NCBI GenBank assembly: GCA_002311915.1
Contig: DCAF01000037.1
Location: 1-9,356 of the forward strand
DNA: 9,356 nt
Source: Sulfurovum sp. UBA1140
GTDB lineage: Bacteria > Campylobacterota > Campylobacteria > Campylobacterales > Sulfurovaceae
Direction: 5' to 3'
Within the stretch, counting starts at the first letter, position 1. Each line of letters starts with the position of its first letter. Below the pieces are notes generated by a model. That model was not told the origin of the DNA. It was given only the letters and a program-made list of their open reading frames with translations, and did no database searches. This document shows positions 1 to 6,598 of the stretch, in pieces. The position numbers and the translations under genes were made by a program.

Positions 1-423
1 GAAGAGGACTCAATTATTTTAATGGATGAAGTTGATATTGCACTTCATCCAAGATGGCAATATCAACTAATTAACGACTTAACAGAGTGGTCAAAAAATA
101 GTCAATTTTTACTAGCAACACACTCCCCTCAAATATTAAGCTCAACCTATTATAAAAATATAATAAAATTAGAAGATGGAAAAATAAAACGATATAACAA
201 GCCACCAATAGATAGAGATATAAATGCTATTATTGTGGAAATCATGGAAGCACCAAACTTTCCACAAGAGCTACGAGAGCTACATAAATCATATAGAAAG
301 TTAATAAATAATGGACAAGTTGATACAAATGAAGCAAAAAAATTAAAAGAAGAAATTTTAGAACATGAGAGCGAAAGCTCATCATTTTTTCAAGATATTA
401 ATTTCCATTTAGAATTGATGTAA
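1..423 (+). CDS. ptuA: PtuA-like AAA/ABC-type ATPase, C-terminal part (5' end outside window)
   Basis: The reading frame is open from base 1, so the gene starts upstream and only its last 140 codons are here. The first visible residues form a Walker B strand ending in Asp-Glu (SIILMDEVD) followed by a D-loop-like LHP. About 20 residues later comes the switch-histidine motif LLATHSPQ. This order is typical of AAA15/21 and SMC-like ATPases. The tail is charged and helical (HKSYRKLINN, then a Lys/Glu-rich stretch), resembling the C-terminus of ATPases paired with HNH nucleases in Septu and Ec78-type retron defence. The stop overlaps the nuclease start by one base, which suggests coupled translation and a stoichiometric complex. 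In those systems the ATPase holds or regulates the nuclease until phage infection. Walker A and the signature motif cannot be seen. The ATPase call is firm; the PtuA name rests mainly on the neighbour. Confidence 0.75.
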   Translation, partial: EEDSIILMDEVDIALHPRWQYQLINDLTEWSKNSQFLLATHSPQILSSTYYKNIIKLEDGKIKRYNKPPIDRDINAIIVEIMEAPNFPQELRELHKSYRKLINNGQVDTNEAKKLKEEILEHESESSSFFQDINFHLELM

Positions 424-1064
424 TGCGATTTGTTCAAAAAACAGAAACTCCTCATTTTTTTATTGAGGATACTAAAAATCTACTAGTTTGGAATGACTAC
501 TACTCTAATAATAAAAGAGTTCTCAAAGAATATATTCTAAAAGGTGAACAAAACCATTTATGTATCTATTGTGAAAGTAAAATAGATATAGATAATTCTC
601 ATATTGAGCATATAAAACCAAAAGCTCAAAACAAGTACCCTGAACTAACTTTTGAATACTCCAATTTAACAGTCTCGTGCAATGGAACTTGTAATAATAA
701 GCTTGATGATAATACTAAGCATAATTGTGGACATATAAAAGCTAATGAATACAATGAATATAAATTTTTAAATCCTATTGAATTAGTTGATATAAGAGAT
801 TATTTTGAATATGATATTGATGCTCTCACTATAAATAGTTCTGATAAAGATTTAGAAAAAGCAAACTATATGATTAGTACACTCAATTTAAATAGTGGTA
901 CTTTAAAGGTTAGAAGAGAAAAAATATATGAAAAATTCAAACAAGAGATTAGAAAAATAGAAGATATTTCAAAAAGAAAACAGATGATTAAACAGAGGCT
1001 ATTACAAGAAGATATTGAACAAATATCTTTTTTAAGATACATATTTAAAAACTTCCTAAAATAA
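423..1064 (+). CDS. ptuB: PtuB-like HNH endonuclease (Septu / Ec78-type retron effector)
   Basis: This 213-aa protein has a zinc-supported HNH nuclease core in residues 47-104. It contains a CxxC knuckle (C47, C50), the catalytic-type segment HIEHIKPK (H60, E62, H63), a YSNL stretch with N81, a second cysteine pair (C86, C90) and a CGHIKAN motif (C102, H104). This spacing is that of the TIGR02646/PtuB family, the nuclease partner of PtuA. The C-terminal 100 residues are mostly helical and Lys/Glu-rich, and could bind the ATPase. The start codon sits in TAATG, overlapping the ATPase stop, so translation is probably coupled. The expected role is nucleic-acid cleavage in the cytoplasm during phage infection, arresting the infected cell. 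The gene is very AT-rich (two hand-counted 60-base lines gave 25% and 33% GC), which fits recent transfer but is not proof. All core residues appear intact. Confidence 0.82.
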   Translation: MRFVQKTETPHFFIEDTKNLLVWNDYYSNNKRVLKEYILKGEQNHLCIYCESKIDIDNSHIEHIKPKAQNKYPELTFEYSNLTVSCNGTCNNKLDDNTKHNCGHIKANEYNEYKFLNPIELVDIRDYFEYDIDALTINSSDKDLEKANYMISTLNLNSGTLKVRREKIYEKFKQEIRKIEDISKRKQMIKQRLLQEDIEQISFLRYIFKNFLK

Positions 1065-1073
1065 GACTAGAAA

Positions 1074-3278
1074 ATGAAAACCATAACCCAAAAACTAGAC
1101 CTAGATACATTTATAAACAACTTTAAAAGCTTCTACGCTCGTGACAAAGCCATCGAGATGATGGGTGATATTAATCAGCACCATAGATATATCCAAGCTT
1201 TATCAAAAGTACAATTTCCACCTATAAAAGAGGTTCCTAACTTAGATAGAGAACTCAATCTTATTAAAAAGCAAGGGGTGTTGCGTCTGCAAGAGATTTA
1301 TGCTTTTGCTACGATTATTGCGTACTTTAATTCACTTAAGGCGATTGGGCTTCCTGAACCTTTAGGAAAGTGGATTCGTGAGATTGATGTGCCTGATGAG
1401 ATTGGTGATATATTGCTCTATTTTACCGATGAGGGGAATATTAACCCTGAACGTGAGCCTGAACTTTATGATATAGAAAAAGCGTTGAAGATTAATAAGT
1501 CGGAGCTTAAAGATAAGCTCTATCGTCTCGCCCACTCCTCTACGCTTAAAGATTATCTGGTTGATACCCAAGTGCATTTTCTTAATGGTGAAGAGACACT
1601 GATGGTTCGTGGAGGGTTTAATCGAGTCATTAAAGCTTCGGTTGTTGGGCGTAGTTCGGGGGGATTCTTTTATATTCTACCTCAATCTATCTCACACCTT
1701 AAAGAGAAAGAGGCGATGCTTTTAAGTCGTCGTGAAGAGGTTATTTATAGGTACTGTCAAAGTTTTTCGGCAATTTTTACTAAATATTTTCTCTTTATGC
1801 GATTTATTAATCGTGAGTATGACCGATTTGACCACTATCAGGCTCGTGTAGAGTTTGCTCGGGCTTATGATTATCAGTTTATTTTGCCATCTAAAAGTAA
1901 AACCATTAAGCTTAGTGAATTTTGTCATCCTGCTATTGTGAACCCAATACCTGTTAATATGAAGTTAGATAAATCTATTATGCTGGTCACTGGGGTCAAT
2001 GCAGGGGGTAAAACCATGTTGCTAAAATCTCTGCTTTCGGCTGTCTATATGAGTAAAAATCTTCTTCCATTTAAATGTGATGCAAAAAAGACAGAAGTGG
2101 GTCACTATAAATCTATCGAAGCAGTGATTGATGACCCACAATCGGTTAAAAATGACATCTCTACTTTTGCAGGTCGTATGGTGGAGTTTGCCAAACTTTT
2201 TGATAAAGAGAATGCCATTGTGGGTGTGGATGAGATAGAGTTGGGAACCGATTCGGATGAAGCCGCGTCTCTGTTTAGGGTAATGCTTGATGAGTTGCGA
2301 AAGAAAGGGATAACTTTTATTGTCACGACCCACCATAAACGACTCGCCTCTTTGATGGGGGCAGATGATGATGTGGAACTCATTGCCGCATTATATGATG
2401 AGGAGCGACGGAAACCTACTTATACTTTTTTGCAAGGAAGTATAGGAAAGAGTTATGCTTTTGAGACAGCACAGCGTTATGGAGTACCTGCACATATTAT
2501 TCAAAAGGCAAAAATTGTTTATGGAGAAGATAAAGACAATCTTAATGAGTTAATAGAGAAGTCAACCACCCTTGAACGAGATATGCGTCTGAAAATTGCT
2601 AAAATAGATGAAGAGTTAAAAGCTGTTGAGCGTAAAAAAGAGAACCTAGAGAGTATAGAAGATAGACTTAACGAACAGCATCGAAAAGCAATTGCTACTT
2701 TAGAGAACCGTTATAACGCAGCAACCAAACGAGCCCAAGAGGCGATAAAGGTTAAAGAATCCACAGAAGGACGACGGCTACTTAATGATGCGTATAAACA
2801 TAAAGAGCGTTCCAAACAGGCTAAAGAGGCACAACAACCTAATAAAGTTGAGCTTAAAAAGGGTGATAGGGTCAAGTATCGCAGTAACAAAGGGGATTTA
2901 CTCTCTATTCGAGGAAAAGAGGCAACCATTGAAGTGGATGGACTGAAAATGCGTGTGCCTCTTTCACAACTTAAACGGTTGGGGGCATTGCCAAAAGTAC
3001 AAAAAAAGCAACCAAAAACCACTGTTAATATTGAAAAATCAGGACGAGGAGCCATCTCTATTAAACTGCTTGGAAATTTTGCTGATGAAGCGATAGATAA
3101 ACTCGATAGATTCTTATCAGATGCTTTGGTTTCAGGCTTTTCATCGGTAGAGATTATCCATGGAACGGGAACAGGGGTTCTTAAAAAGGTTATTACAGAC
3201 TATTTAAAAGTTTACCCTAAGTTGCAATCGTTTCATGGGCAGAAGGGGAATTTAGGTGTTACAATTGTTTATCTTTAA
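1074..3278 (+). CDS. mutS2: MutS2 family ATPase with KOW-like and Smr domains
   Basis: The protein is 734 aa, about the usual MutS2 length, and lacks the mismatch-recognition domain of MutS. Residues 1-280 are the helical core/lever region. The ATPase follows: Walker A GVNAGGKT (307-314), a STFAGRM signature-like segment (363-369), Walker B ending in D386-E387, and TTHH (418-421). Residues 490-590 form a charged coiled-coil clamp, 592-635 a KOW-like beta domain, and 655-734 the Smr domain with HGTGTG (696-701). Family members have been linked to suppression of recombination and to rescue of collided ribosomes. The usual LDLRG-like Smr motif reads IKLLG (663-667), so nuclease activity is doubtful. 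The start lies 9 bases after the nuclease stop with only a weak purine-rich region before it; it is supported because the N-terminus looks family-like. The 3' end overlaps the convergent channel gene by 27 bp. Confidence 0.95.
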   Translation: MKTITQKLDLDTFINNFKSFYARDKAIEMMGDINQHHRYIQALSKVQFPPIKEVPNLDRELNLIKKQGVLRLQEIYAFATIIAYFNSLKAIGLPEPLGKWIREIDVPDEIGDILLYFTDEGNINPEREPELYDIEKALKINKSELKDKLYRLAHSSTLKDYLVDTQVHFLNGEETLMVRGGFNRVIKASVVGRSSGGFFYILPQSISHLKEKEAMLLSRREEVIYRYCQSFSAIFTKYFLFMRFINREYDRFDHYQARVEFARAYDYQFILPSKSKTIKLSEFCHPAIVNPIPVNMKLDKSIMLVTGVNAGGKTMLLKSLLSAVYMSKNLLPFKCDAKKTEVGHYKSIEAVIDDPQSVKNDISTFAGRMVEFAKLFDKENAIVGVDEIELGTDSDEAASLFRVMLDELRKKGITFIVTTHHKRLASLMGADDDVELIAALYDEERRKPTYTFLQGSIGKSYAFETAQRYGVPAHIIQKAKIVYGEDKDNLNELIEKSTTLERDMRLKIAKIDEELKAVERKKENLESIEDRLNEQHRKAIATLENRYNAATKRAQEAIKVKESTEGRRLLNDAYKHKERSKQAKEAQQPNKVELKKGDRVKYRSNKGDLLSIRGKEATIEVDGLKMRVPLSQLKRLGALPKVQKKQPKTTVNIEKSGRGAISIKLLGNFADEAIDKLDRFLSDALVSGFSSVEIIHGTGTGVLKKVITDYLKVYPKLQSFHGQKGNLGVTIVYL

Positions 3279-4472
3279 AAAATTATCACTCTCAATATAA
3301 AGTGATTGAGAAGGAAAGGCAAAGTGGGCATTGTTATTTTCAACTATTTTCATAATTTTAAGGTTGACATCCTCTTTGATGCTCATGTACTCTGCCCAGT
3401 TGGCTGTGTTGGCAAAGGTGTAGACAAAAATACCCAATGAACTCTCGTTAAAAGAGCTGAAGTTAACAAGTAGGGTACTATTTTGAGAGATTTCGGGATG
3501 TGTTTTTAGCATGGTTCTTATATCATTTACAATGTTATTTATCTGTTGACTGGTTGCACTGTAGGTGATGCCGATGGTCATTTTTATTCTTCGGGTTTTT
3601 CTTCTTGAGAAATTTTCAATATGACTGTTGGCAATGGCTTGGTTGGGTAGGGTAATGAGTGAGTTTTGGAACGAGCGAATTTTGGTGGTACGCATACCAA
3701 TATCTTCGACCGTACCCTCTACACCATCTATTTTTATCCACTCACCAATACGTACCGATTTATCAAGCAGTAGGGCGATGGAACCAAAAAGATTGGCAGC
3801 TGTATCTTTTGCGGCTAGGGCAAAGGCCAAACCACCAATACCCAAAGAGGCAACCAGTGCGGTGACATTAATGCCCCACACTTGTAAAACAGCACCCAGT
3901 CCAACAGCCAATACAATTCCTCGCATAATGGTCAGTATAAAATTGCCCATTTCATGAGATAATTCCGTGTTAAATTGACCTGTAAAGTGATAAACCACTC
4001 CTCTTAATGCGTGTGTTAGGGCATAAATAACCCAAAAAATATTAAACACAATCATGCTGTTGATGAGTGTTTTAATAAACTCTGTCTCTAAAAAGAGTAG
4101 GGTAAAAAAGAGGTTGACTCCAATAATAACAAAAACAAAAGAGATGGGTCCTTTAAGTGCTGAGAGTATGCGGTCATCGTAAAAAGTTTTGGTTCTTGTC
4201 GTAAGGGGTTGGAGTGTTTTTATGGTGAGGGTGGTAAACATCTTACGAAGAAAAAGAAAGAAAAACAGAGCAATAACAGCCGCAATAATATTTGCAATGG
4301 GGACATGAAAAATGGTTTTAACCAGATAGATACCATACTCACTGTTATAGAGTTGTGCCAAGAACTCTTGGGTGTGGTCTTCTAAGTTCATGTCGAGTGT
4401 TTCGATAATCTGTTCAGTGGTTTCGATGATCGGTTCGTCTAGGGTCCTGTTGGTCTCATTTTTATCATTCAT
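3252..4472 (-). CDS. MscS-family small-conductance mechanosensitive ion channel
   Basis: This 406-aa inner-membrane protein opens under membrane tension to release solutes during osmotic downshock. A soluble acidic N-terminus (1-50) is followed by hydrophobic segments at about 56-76, 106-128, 135-157 and 176-198. The Gly/Ala-rich pore helix lies at about 202-235, including SLGIGGLAFALAAKD. The MscS beta domain follows (DKSVRIGEWIKIDGVEG, then TLPNQAIANSHIENFSRR), with an alpha/beta cytoplasmic part to the C-terminus. It has more membrane helices than the minimal three-helix MscS, as many paralogues do, so I give no specific symbol. The start is preceded on its strand by a GA-rich stretch (AGAGAAGA) that can serve as ribosome binding site. 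It is transcribed away from the DUF3108-like gene and converges on mutS2. Confidence 0.95.
   Translation of the reverse strand: MNDKNETNRTLDEPIIETTEQIIETLDMNLEDHTQEFLAQLYNSEYGIYLVKTIFHVPIANIIAAVIALFFFLFLRKMFTTLTIKTLQPLTTRTKTFYDDRILSALKGPISFVFVIIGVNLFFTLLFLETEFIKTLINSMIVFNIFWVIYALTHALRGVVYHFTGQFNTELSHEMGNFILTIMRGIVLAVGLGAVLQVWGINVTALVASLGIGGLAFALAAKDTAANLFGSIALLLDKSVRIGEWIKIDGVEGTVEDIGMRTTKIRSFQNSLITLPNQAIANSHIENFSRRKTRRIKMTIGITYSATSQQINNIVNDIRTMLKTHPEISQNSTLLVNFSSFNESSLGIFVYTFANTANWAEYMSIKEDVNLKIMKIVENNNAHFAFPSQSLYIESDNFLKINNCNT
3285..3310. other. Two overlapping alternative inverted repeats after mutS2
   Basis: ATCACT (3285-3290) pairs with AGTGAT (3301-3306), and CTCAAT (3291-3296) pairs with ATTGAG (3305-3310). 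The right arms overlap, so only one hairpin can form at a time. They begin 7 bases after the mutS2 stop and lie within the last codons of the channel gene. There is no T-run on either side, so an intrinsic terminator is unlikely. They could be 3'-end processing or stabilising structures, or chance in AT-rich DNA. Confidence 0.2.
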
Positions 4473-4502
4473 CTCTTAATCTTCTCTTTTAATCTATTTT
4501 AT

Positions 4503-4532
4503 CTTATATTTTATCAAATTTTTTTAGTTATA
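4503..4532 (-). promoter_or_regulatory. Candidate promoter region of the mechanosensitive channel gene
   Basis: On the minus strand, two -10-like hexamers lie upstream of the channel gene: TATAAG (4503-4508 on the plus strand as CTTATA) and TATAAC (4527-4532). The second overlaps the plus-strand TATAAT and has TTAAAA 17 bases upstream as a poor -35. Such boxes arise often by chance in DNA this AT-rich, so the position is tentative. A promoter somewhere in this divergent 128-bp gap is nevertheless expected. Confidence 0.25.
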
Positions 4533-4534
4533 AT
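4529..4534 (+). promoter_or_regulatory. -10 box of the promoter for the DUF3108-like gene
   Basis: A perfect TATAAT lies 66 bases upstream of the start codon, preceded by a T-run (4519-4525) and no recognisable -35. This is the style of housekeeping promoters reported in Campylobacter and Helicobacter relatives. Transcription would start near 4541. A weaker alternative is TGTGATAAA at 4564-4572. The gene itself has a good AAGGAG ribosome binding site at 4591-4596. Confidence 0.45.
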
Positions 4535-4600
4535 GCTTTTAAGACACAATTTTAACACTTAAATGTGATAAAATGTTTTACTAAATATTAAAGGAGTATA

Positions 4601-5344
4601 ATGAAATTTTTGCTAAAATTAATAACCACACTGCTATTTATTATGACCATTGTAGAGGCGAAGACCATTGAAGTAGATTATAAAGTAGAGTTTGGAATTA
4701 TTGGTGAAATAGGTGTGGCTCATGCCACGTTGACACAAGACGAGCATGATTATGAGATTGATATTAAATTGATTGCTACAGGTATTGCCAAAGCACTCTC
4801 TAGGGGTAGAGAAGAGCAACATATCTCTAAGGGACATATGGAAGATGGGGTAATGGTGACCGATTTGTATCAGATTATTAAATCATATGGCTCTAAAATA
4901 AGCAATAAAGTCTATACCATTAATCATAAAACCAAAGAGGTGACTAAGGTCTATAAAAAATGGAAAAATGGTAAGTTGTATAAAAACAAAACAACTGTTA
5001 TGGAGGGAGGCTATGCTAAAGATGACCTTTTGACACTCTACTTTAATTTGAATAAATATGTTGAAGATAAGAGTAAAAGTAGAGATTTCCGTTTTCATGC
5101 AGTGGGTGCAGAGATACAAGATGGTTATGTTGATGTGCATATTCCTAATAGTAAAGAGTTAACCGAATTTAAAGAGATACTTGGAGAGGATGGTGATTGG
5201 TACGCACGAGCCATTATTAATCAAAGTATCTTCTCTAGTGATAAGGGTGAATTGCTGTTGAGTGTGGCTAAAGATGGTATAACACAAAAGGCAGTTTTGA
5301 AAGATTTAATTTTCTTTGGAGATATTCGAGCCATACGATTATAA
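4601..5344 (+). CDS. Exported DUF3108-like protein
   Basis: The protein is 247 aa. It begins with a clear signal peptide: Lys at 2 and 6, a hydrophobic core over about 8-18, and probable cleavage after VEA (residue 20). The mature part looks beta-rich. It opens with an alternating strand pattern (IEVDYKVEFGIIGEIGVAHA, 23-42), followed by a GREEQHISKGHM segment (69-80) and a KDDLLTLYFNL segment (140-150). This pattern matches my recollection of the DUF3108 family, periplasmic or outer-membrane-associated proteins without an established biochemical role. The start is set by AAGGAG four bases upstream. It has its own promoter and is divergent from the channel gene. A possible weak hairpin and a new promoter follow it, so it is probably transcribed apart from the next five genes, although read-through is possible. 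Export is confident; the family name is moderately so. Confidence 0.72.
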   Translation: MKFLLKLITTLLFIMTIVEAKTIEVDYKVEFGIIGEIGVAHATLTQDEHDYEIDIKLIATGIAKALSRGREEQHISKGHMEDGVMVTDLYQIIKSYGSKISNKVYTINHKTKEVTKVYKKWKNGKLYKNKTTVMEGGYAKDDLLTLYFNLNKYVEDKSKSRDFRFHAVGAEIQDGYVDVHIPNSKELTEFKEILGEDGDWYARAIINQSIFSSDKGELLLSVAKDGITQKAVLKDLIFFGDIRAIRL

Positions 5345-5366
5345 ATCTTTTTTGAGTGAGATTTAT
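5341..5366 (+). terminator. Weak hairpin after the DUF3108-like gene
   Basis: ATAAATCT (5341-5348) is perfectly complementary to AGATTTAT (5359-5366), with a 10-base loop, and overlaps the stop codon. The stem is AT-rich and no T-run follows, so it would be at best a leaky terminator or an mRNA-end structure. It lies just before the next promoter. Confidence 0.22.
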
Positions 5367-5377
5367 TAAAAGAATTA

Positions 5378-5386
5378 TGTTATACT
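5378..5386 (+). promoter_or_regulatory. Extended -10 promoter (TGTTATACT) for the five-gene envelope run
   Basis: TG, one base, then TATACT forms an extended -10 element ending 29 bases upstream of the next start codon. No -35 box at proper spacing is seen, which is acceptable for extended -10 promoters. Transcription would begin near 5393. It is the only good promoter signal I found for the run of genes that follows. Confidence 0.45.
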
Positions 5387-5403
5387 TAAATAAACATAAA
5401 ACT

Positions 5404-5409
5404 AAAGGA
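5404..5409 (+). promoter_or_regulatory. Ribosome binding site AAAGGA that decides a GTG start
   Basis: AAAGGA lies six bases before GTG at 5416. The first downstream ATG (5452) has no such site and would cut off most of the signal peptide, so the GTG is preferred. Confidence 0.6.
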
Positions 5410-5415
5410 CTATAA

Positions 5416-6003
5416 GTGATTAAGCTATTAAAAACAATAACTTATCTATCAATGGCAACCATGTTGCTCTCTACGAGTAGCATGGCAGATGATGTAACCG
5501 AGACCATGGAAGAGGCTCTGTCGGCATATAATAAAGGTAACTATACACAGGCTACCGAGGACATAACTTATGTATTAGAGTTGATTAAGCAGAAAAAAGG
5601 AAAAAATCTTAAAAGACATCTTCCCGAAGCATTAGAGGGGTGGAAAGCCGATGAGGCTAAATCTGAAACAGCAGGGGCAGGTATGCTTGGTGGTGGTACT
5701 ACACTAAGTCGTAGTTATCATAAAGATGAGTCTCGAATTACTATTGAGATTATTACCGATTCTCCACTACTACATAGTATTGGAATGATGATTACCAATC
5801 CAATGTTTGCATCGGGTGGAGAACTTAAACGTATTAATCGAGAAAAAGCGATGATAAAATATAACGAGAAGCAAGAGTCAGGGGATATTTCATTGGTACT
5901 TGATAAACGTTTTATGATTACCGTTAAAGGGAAGAAGGTCTCTAAAGAGGATTTAATTAACTATGCGAAAGCGATAGATTTTAAAAAGTTAAAGGCAAAT
6001 TAG
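5416..6003 (+). CDS. Exported conserved protein of unknown function, TPR-like N-terminus
   Basis: The protein is 195 aa, starting at GTG. Residues 1-24 form a signal peptide with likely cleavage after SMA and an acidic mature start (DD). Residues 29-58 form a helical pair resembling one tetratricopeptide unit (ALSAYNKGNYTQATEDITYV). Then come a Trp-containing turn (EGWKADEA, 74-81), a Gly-rich linker (GAGMLGGGTT, 87-96), beta strands RITIEIITDSP (107-117), a hydrophobic stretch around 118-132, and further beta/alpha structure to the end. I have an impression of similar uncharacterised proteins in other proteobacteria but can assign no function. It is the first gene of the five-gene run; the next gene starts one base after its stop. 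It probably acts in the periplasm. The stretch at 118-132 is short and Met-rich, so a second membrane anchor is not likely. Confidence 0.72.
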   Translation: MIKLLKTITYLSMATMLLSTSSMADDVTETMEEALSAYNKGNYTQATEDITYVLELIKQKKGKNLKRHLPEALEGWKADEAKSETAGAGMLGGGTTLSRSYHKDESRITIEIITDSPLLHSIGMMITNPMFASGGELKRINREKAMIKYNEKQESGDISLVLDKRFMITVKGKKVSKEDLINYAKAIDFKKLKAN

Positions 6004-6004
6004 T

Positions 6005-6598
6005 ATGAGAAAAATATACGGGATGGTATTAGCAACCACACTTTTAATTGGTTTATCAGGGTGTGGAGAGAGAGATGAGGTTAAAAGCACCACCAAAGCA
6101 ACTCCCGAGGTTGAAGTAGAGAGTAGTTCTCTGGTGACCGAAAGCCAGATAAAAGCTGATATAGCAAAAGCAATGGGAGAGGTTCAAAAGACCATTATGG
6201 CAAATCCTGAAATGAGCAAAGAGGATCGAAAAAAGCTTGTGGTCGAGACATTGATCAATACTGATAGTATGCAAAGTCAATTTGCAAAGCAGAAAGAGAT
6301 GCTGCCCAAGATGGTTAAATTTATGAAAGCAAACAGAGCCTGTCTGCAAGATGCTAACTCTAAAGATGATGCCAAGGCGTGTGAAAAGAGGGCAGAGGGA
6401 ATGGCAAAAGAGTTGGGCTTTGATGATGAGTTTAGTGAAGAGGGTGAAGAAGAGGAGTTTAATTGGGACAAAGATGAAAAGAAAAAAGTGCTTTTAGAGA
6501 TGGATGAGGGGATTAAAGAGATGGAAAAAAATCTACCATGTTTGGAAAAAGCCCAAAATATGATGGATTTGATGCAGTGTGCTAAAGTAGAAGAGTAG
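6005..6598 (+). CDS. Lipoprotein with duplicated CX12C motif
   Basis: The protein is 197 aa. Its type II signal peptide ends in the lipobox LSGC, so Cys20 would be lipidated and the protein anchored in the inner or outer membrane. The mature part is highly charged and helical. Two segments share one pattern: C113 to C126 and C179 to C192 both read CL, two residues, A, then C at the 14th position, with a shared Asp four residues before the second Cys. These look like two helical hairpins, each possibly closed by a disulfide in the periplasm. Between them is a strongly acidic stretch (about 140-158). The start ATG is one base after the previous stop, and the stop overlaps the next GTG. I recognise no named family. 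Metal or partner binding by the acidic or cysteine regions is speculation. Confidence 0.75.
   Translation: MRKIYGMVLATTLLIGLSGCGERDEVKSTTKATPEVEVESSSLVTESQIKADIAKAMGEVQKTIMANPEMSKEDRKKLVVETLINTDSMQSQFAKQKEMLPKMVKFMKANRACLQDANSKDDAKACEKRAEGMAKELGFDDEFSEEGEEEEFNWDKDEKKKVLLEMDEGIKEMEKNLPCLEKAQNMMDLMQCAKVEE

Noticed and set aside
1..423. Starting the ATPase at the first ATG (base 22)
   Set aside because: The frame is open to base 1 and the residues before that Met complete the Walker B strand, so this Met is internal and the gene is cut by the window edge.
1362..3055. Several minus-strand open frames inside mutS2
   Set aside because: They lie opposite a full-length gene with intact motifs, have low-complexity translations and show no ribosome binding site or family motif.
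3628..3957. Plus-strand open frames opposite the channel gene
   Set aside because: They mirror the conserved MscS pore and beta-domain coding region and show no protein family features of their own.
4557..4568. Possible operator palindrome (CAC, six bases, GTG) upstream of the DUF3108-like gene
   Set aside because: Only three-base arms match; this is expected by chance in AT-rich DNA.
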